In this document: positions 5,847 through 7,748 of the stretch, piece by piece | How the letters are laid out: each line of letters starts with the position of its first letter | Position numbering within the stretch: the stretch's first letter is position 1 | NCBI GenBank assembly: GCA_020217265.1 | Contig: JAIWOS010000046.1 | Location: 1 to 7,748 of the forward strand | Reading direction: 5' to 3' | DNA: 7,748 nt | From: Thiobacillus sp. | GTDB taxonomy: Bacteria > Pseudomonadota > Gammaproteobacteria > Burkholderiales > Thiobacillaceae | Notes under the pieces: generated by a model | Seen by the model: the letters and a program-made list of their open reading frames with translations, nothing else | Databases searched by the model: none | What the model was told of the DNA's origin: nothing | Translations under genes and position numbers: made by a program

Positions 5847-7336
5847 TGGCGAAGGCCGGCGCCCGTCCCCTGTCCCCGGCGCTCGCGATCCGCGAGCCGG
5901 TGTCGCACATCCTCGAACGCCTCGGCGTGCCGGTGACGGAACTCGTCAACGACAGCCGCCGCGCCATGCCCGGCACGGTGTTCGCCGCCTACCCCGGCGA
6001 GACGCGCGACGGCCGCGACTTCATTCCGCAGGCGGTGGCGCAGCGGGTCGACGGCGTGCTGTGGGACGCCGACCACTTCCAGTGGGACCCCGCGCTGCCG
6101 GTCGCCAATGCCGGCGTGACCGACCTGCGGCACCGCATCGGCGAAATCGCCGCACACGTCTACGGCGAACCCTCGCGCGCCATGCACATGGTCGGCGTCA
6201 CCGGCACCAACGGCAAAACCTCGGTCGCGCACTGGATCGCCCAGGCCCTGACCCGGCTGGGGCGCAAAACCGCCATCGTCGGCACCGTCGGCAACGGCTT
6301 TCCCGGCGCGCTTGCGCCCAGCCTCAACACCACGCCGGACGCCATCGCGCTGCAGCAGCGGCTGGCGCACTACCGGCAGCAGGGCGCGGCGGCGTGCGCG
6401 ATGGAAGTCTCGTCACACGGCCTCGCGCAGGGGCGCGTCAACGGCACCGCGTTCAACGTCGCCGTGCTCACCAACCTGTCGCGCGACCATCTCGACTACC
6501 ACGGCGACATGGACAGCTACGCCGCCGCCAAGGCGAGGCTGTTTTCCTGGCCCGGCCTCGACAGCGTCGTGCTCAACCTCGACGACGCCTTCGGCCAGCG
6601 GCTCGAAGGCGAAACCCGCCCGGCCCGGGTCGCGGGCTATGGCTTTGCGCGCGGCGCCGTCGTCGGCACGAACCTGCGCCTCACCCGCGCGGGGCTGGCC
6701 ATGAAGCTCTGCACCGACTGGGGCGACGCGGACATCGAATCACCGCTGCTGGGGCGCTTCAACGCCAGCAATTTGCTCGCCGTCGCGGCCACGCTGCTGG
6801 TGTCCGGCGTCGCGCTCGCCGATGTCGGTGTGGCGCTCGCGCACGTCGTGCCGCCGCCCGGCCGGATGGAAACCTTCGGCGGCGGCGCGCAGCCGCTGGT
6901 GGTGGTCGATTACGCGCACACCCCGGACGCGCTGGAAAAAGTGCTCGCCGCCCTGCGCGAAACCACCGAGGGCGGCCGGCTGGTCTGCGTGTTCGGCTGC
7001 GGCGGCAACCGCGACAAAGGCAAGCGCCCGCTCATGGGCGAGGCCGCGGTCCGGCGCGCGGACGAGGTCTGGATCACCAGCGACAACCCGCGCCACGAAG
7101 ACCCGCGCGCCATCATCGACGACATCCTGGCGGGCGTGCGCGGCGTCGGCGCGAAGGCGCCGCATGTCGAGCCCGACCGCGCCCGCGCCATCTTCGAGGC
7201 CGTCGGCGGCGCGCACCAGGGCGACGTCGTCCTCATCGCCGGCAAGGGGCACGAGGACTACCAGGAAATCGGCGACGAACGCCACCCGTTCTCCGATGCG
7301 GCGATGGCGAGAAAGGCACTGGCTGCGTGGACATGA
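5846..7336 (+). CDS. murE: MurE, UDP-MurNAc-L-Ala-D-Glu:meso-diaminopimelate ligase
   Basis: MurE adds the third stem-peptide residue to UDP-MurNAc-dipeptide in the cytoplasm, using ATP. The 496-residue chain is normal in length. The N-terminal domain has VNDSRRAMPGTVFAA (34-48). The ATPase domain has the P-loop GVTGTNGKTS (117-126), NTTPD (161-165), EVSSHGL (187-193), TNLSRDHLDYHG (209-220) and the carbamylated lysine Lys229 in AAAKARLF. The C-terminal domain has VVDYAHTPDAL (353-363), FGCGGNRDKGKRP (383-395), the substrate motif DNPRHEDP (413-420) and GKGHEDYQ (467-474). DNPR predicts meso-diaminopimelate rather than lysine. The ATG at 5846 shares one base with the ftsI TGA and is 6 bases from a GGGGG run. 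A GTG at 5843, giving a 4-base overlap like the other junctions, is an equal alternative. The stop overlaps the repeat-encoded reading frame at 7333-7336. Confidence 0.97.
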   Translation: MAKAGARPLSPALAIREPVSHILERLGVPVTELVNDSRRAMPGTVFAAYPGETRDGRDFIPQAVAQRVDGVLWDADHFQWDPALPVANAGVTDLRHRIGEIAAHVYGEPSRAMHMVGVTGTNGKTSVAHWIAQALTRLGRKTAIVGTVGNGFPGALAPSLNTTPDAIALQQRLAHYRQQGAAACAMEVSSHGLAQGRVNGTAFNVAVLTNLSRDHLDYHGDMDSYAAAKARLFSWPGLDSVVLNLDDAFGQRLEGETRPARVAGYGFARGAVVGTNLRLTRAGLAMKLCTDWGDADIESPLLGRFNASNLLAVAATLLVSGVALADVGVALAHVVPPPGRMETFGGGAQPLVVVDYAHTPDALEKVLAALRETTEGGRLVCVFGCGGNRDKGKRPLMGEAAVRRADEVWITSDNPRHEDPRAIIDDILAGVRGVGAKAPHVEPDRARAIFEAVGGAHQGDVVLIAGKGHEDYQEIGDERHPFSDAAMARKALAAWT

Positions 7337-7388
7337 GCGACCGAGCCTGCGCAGCTGCGAGCACCGCGAATGGCCACCTGCGCCGACG
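7330..7388 (+). repeat. Direct repeat, copy 1 (59 bp)
   Basis: The 59 bases from GACATGAGCGACC to CCTGCGCCGACG are identical to 7426-7484. Copy 1 begins at the murE stop codon. It contains the palindrome CGCAGCTGCG. After it come 27 bases unique to this unit (7389-7415) and then the 17-base tail shared with the second unit. Confidence 0.97.
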
Positions 7389-7530
7389 CGGGGTTTCCGC
7401 TCATCCGGATTCTGCCGGAGGCGCAGACATGAGCGACCGAGCCTGCGCAGCTGCGAGCACCGCGAATGGCCACCTGCGCCGACGTGCGGACGGCGGATGT
7501 GCGCACGCCCGAACGGAGGCGCAGACATGA
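7333..7530 (+). CDS. Repeat-encoded 65-residue reading frame between murE and murF
   Basis: An uninterrupted frame starts at an ATG overlapping the murE stop (ATGA, 7333-7336) and ends at a TGA overlapping the murF start (ATGA, 7527-7530). The product consists of two copies of MSDRACAAASTANGHLRRR (residues 1-19 and 33-51) joined by GVSAHPDSAGGAD and followed by ADGGCAHARTEAQT. It is rich in alanine and arginine with three cysteines, and shows no membrane segment, signal peptide or known domain. A GGAGG at 7417-7421 lies 7 bases before Met33, so internal initiation is possible. The first ATG has no good Shine-Dalgarno site and would rely on coupling to murE. The frame may simply be the by-product of a DNA repeat that keeps translation open to murF. 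I do not recognise the protein, and whether it is a functional product is uncertain. Confidence 0.45.
   Translation: MSDRACAAASTANGHLRRRGVSAHPDSAGGADMSDRACAAASTANGHLRRRADGGCAHARTEAQT
7416..7432 (+). repeat. 17-bp tail repeat with Shine-Dalgarno and ATGA, first copy
   Basis: CGGAGGCGCAGACATGA recurs exactly at 7514-7530. It carries GGAGG 7 bases before an ATG. Here the ATG is in frame with the 65-residue frame (Met33), so the motif is internal. Confidence 0.9.
7426..7484 (+). repeat. Direct repeat, copy 2 (59 bp)
   Basis: This is an exact copy of 7330-7388 at a 96-base offset, which is a multiple of three and so keeps the same reading frame. It is framed by GGCGCAG (7420-7426) and CTGCGCC (7474-7480), a 7-bp inverted pair. 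The following 29 bases (7485-7513) differ from the corresponding stretch of copy 1. Confidence 0.97.
7514..7530 (+). promoter_or_regulatory. murF ribosome binding site within the second tail repeat
   Basis: This is the second copy of CGGAGGCGCAGACATGA. GGAGG at 7515-7519 is 7 bases before the murF ATG at 7527, good Shine-Dalgarno spacing. The offset from the first copy is 98 bases, two more than the 59-bp repeat. That shifts the frame so ACATGA becomes a stop here and the murF start in the other frame. Confidence 0.85.
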
Positions 7531-7748
7531 ATCTCAAACTTTCCGAGGCCGCCGCCATGCTGGGCGTGCCGTTTTCCGGCAACGACGCCGCCGTGCAGCG
7601 CGTGTCCACCGACAGCCGCGCGATTCGCCCGGGCGATCTTTTCATCGCCTTGCGCGGCGAACGGTTCGACGGCGGCGCCTTCGCCGCGCAGGCGCTCGCG
7701 CAGGGCGCGGCCGGCGTCGTGCTCGACGCCACGCAGGCGCCGGCGATC
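7527..7748 (+). CDS. murF: MurF, UDP-MurNAc-tripeptide--D-Ala-D-Ala ligase (N-terminal part)
   Basis: MurF attaches the D-Ala-D-Ala dipeptide to UDP-MurNAc-tripeptide with ATP, completing the cytoplasmic precursor that MurE extends one step earlier. Only the first 74 residues are in the window; the right edge cuts the gene. The visible part is the N-terminal UDP-binding domain: MNLKLSEAAAMLG, then VSTDSRAIRPGDLFIALRGERFDG (26-49). The S(T)DSR and GD(L)FIAL(R)G(E)RFDG patterns are typical of MurF, and AAGVVLD follows. The P-loop and catalytic region lie beyond the edge. The ATG is fixed by the GGAGG site 7 bases upstream and by the family N-terminus. It overlaps the stop of the repeat-encoded frame by ATGA. 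Confidence 0.95.
   Translation, partial: MNLKLSEAAAMLGVPFSGNDAAVQRVSTDSRAIRPGDLFIALRGERFDGGAFAAQALAQGAAGVVLDATQAPAI

Noticed and set aside
6061..7332. Upstream extension of the 65-residue frame across murE
   Set aside because: It is a frame shadow of murE with an extreme Arg/Ala/Pro composition. Only the part after 7333 lies outside murE and can be considered on its own.
7330..7530. CRISPR array
   Set aside because: There are only two long repeats, with no regular short repeat/spacer pattern and no cas genes; the unit contains ribosome-site and start-codon features instead.
6740..7732. Minus-strand open frame covering the repeats and the start of murF
   Set aside because: It runs antisense to murE and murF. 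The repeats naturally give repeated residues on this strand too, and no start site or motif supports it.

Overview
The window is a GC-rich chromosomal segment of a Gram-negative bacterium, most likely a betaproteobacterium. The evidence is a compact type A RNase P RNA with a beta-like layout, a MurE carrying the DNPR motif of meso-diaminopimelate ligases, and an intact start of the division and cell wall (dcw) cluster. Genus cannot be fixed from the sequence alone.

Layout. Positions 1-1222 (+) hold the 3' end of rsmI (16S rRNA C1402 2'-O-methyltransferase) overlapping by ATGA with pyrC (class II dihydroorotase). A hairpin with an A/T tract lies between pyrC and a convergent minus-strand gene (1318-1830) for a small DUF1269-like membrane protein. 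A short divergent spacer carries a perfect TATAAT box and leads into rnpB (1919-2222, +). The spacer at 2223-2474 is clearly more AT-rich than its surroundings. It holds a terminator-like hairpin, a consensus DnaA box, a strong sigma70-type promoter and four TGG repeats at exact 10-bp spacing that look like the MraZ operator.

From 2475 to the right edge runs the dcw operon: mraZ, rsmH, ftsL, ftsI, murE and the start of murF. Every junction is a start/stop overlap, so translation is probably coupled throughout. MraZ would repress its own promoter. RsmH methylates the ribosomal P site, FtsL and FtsI act at the division septum, and MurE and MurF build the peptidoglycan precursor that FtsI finally cross-links.

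The odd part is 7330-7530, between murE and murF. Two near-tandem repeat units (59 bp identical, plus a 17-bp identical tail that carries a Shine-Dalgarno site and ATGA) are inserted where a direct murE/murF overlap would be expected. The insert encodes a continuous 65-residue reading frame, itself repeated, that overlaps murE and murF by ATGA at both ends. It looks like a repeat module built to sit inside an operon without breaking translational coupling, and it is the best candidate here for something undescribed.
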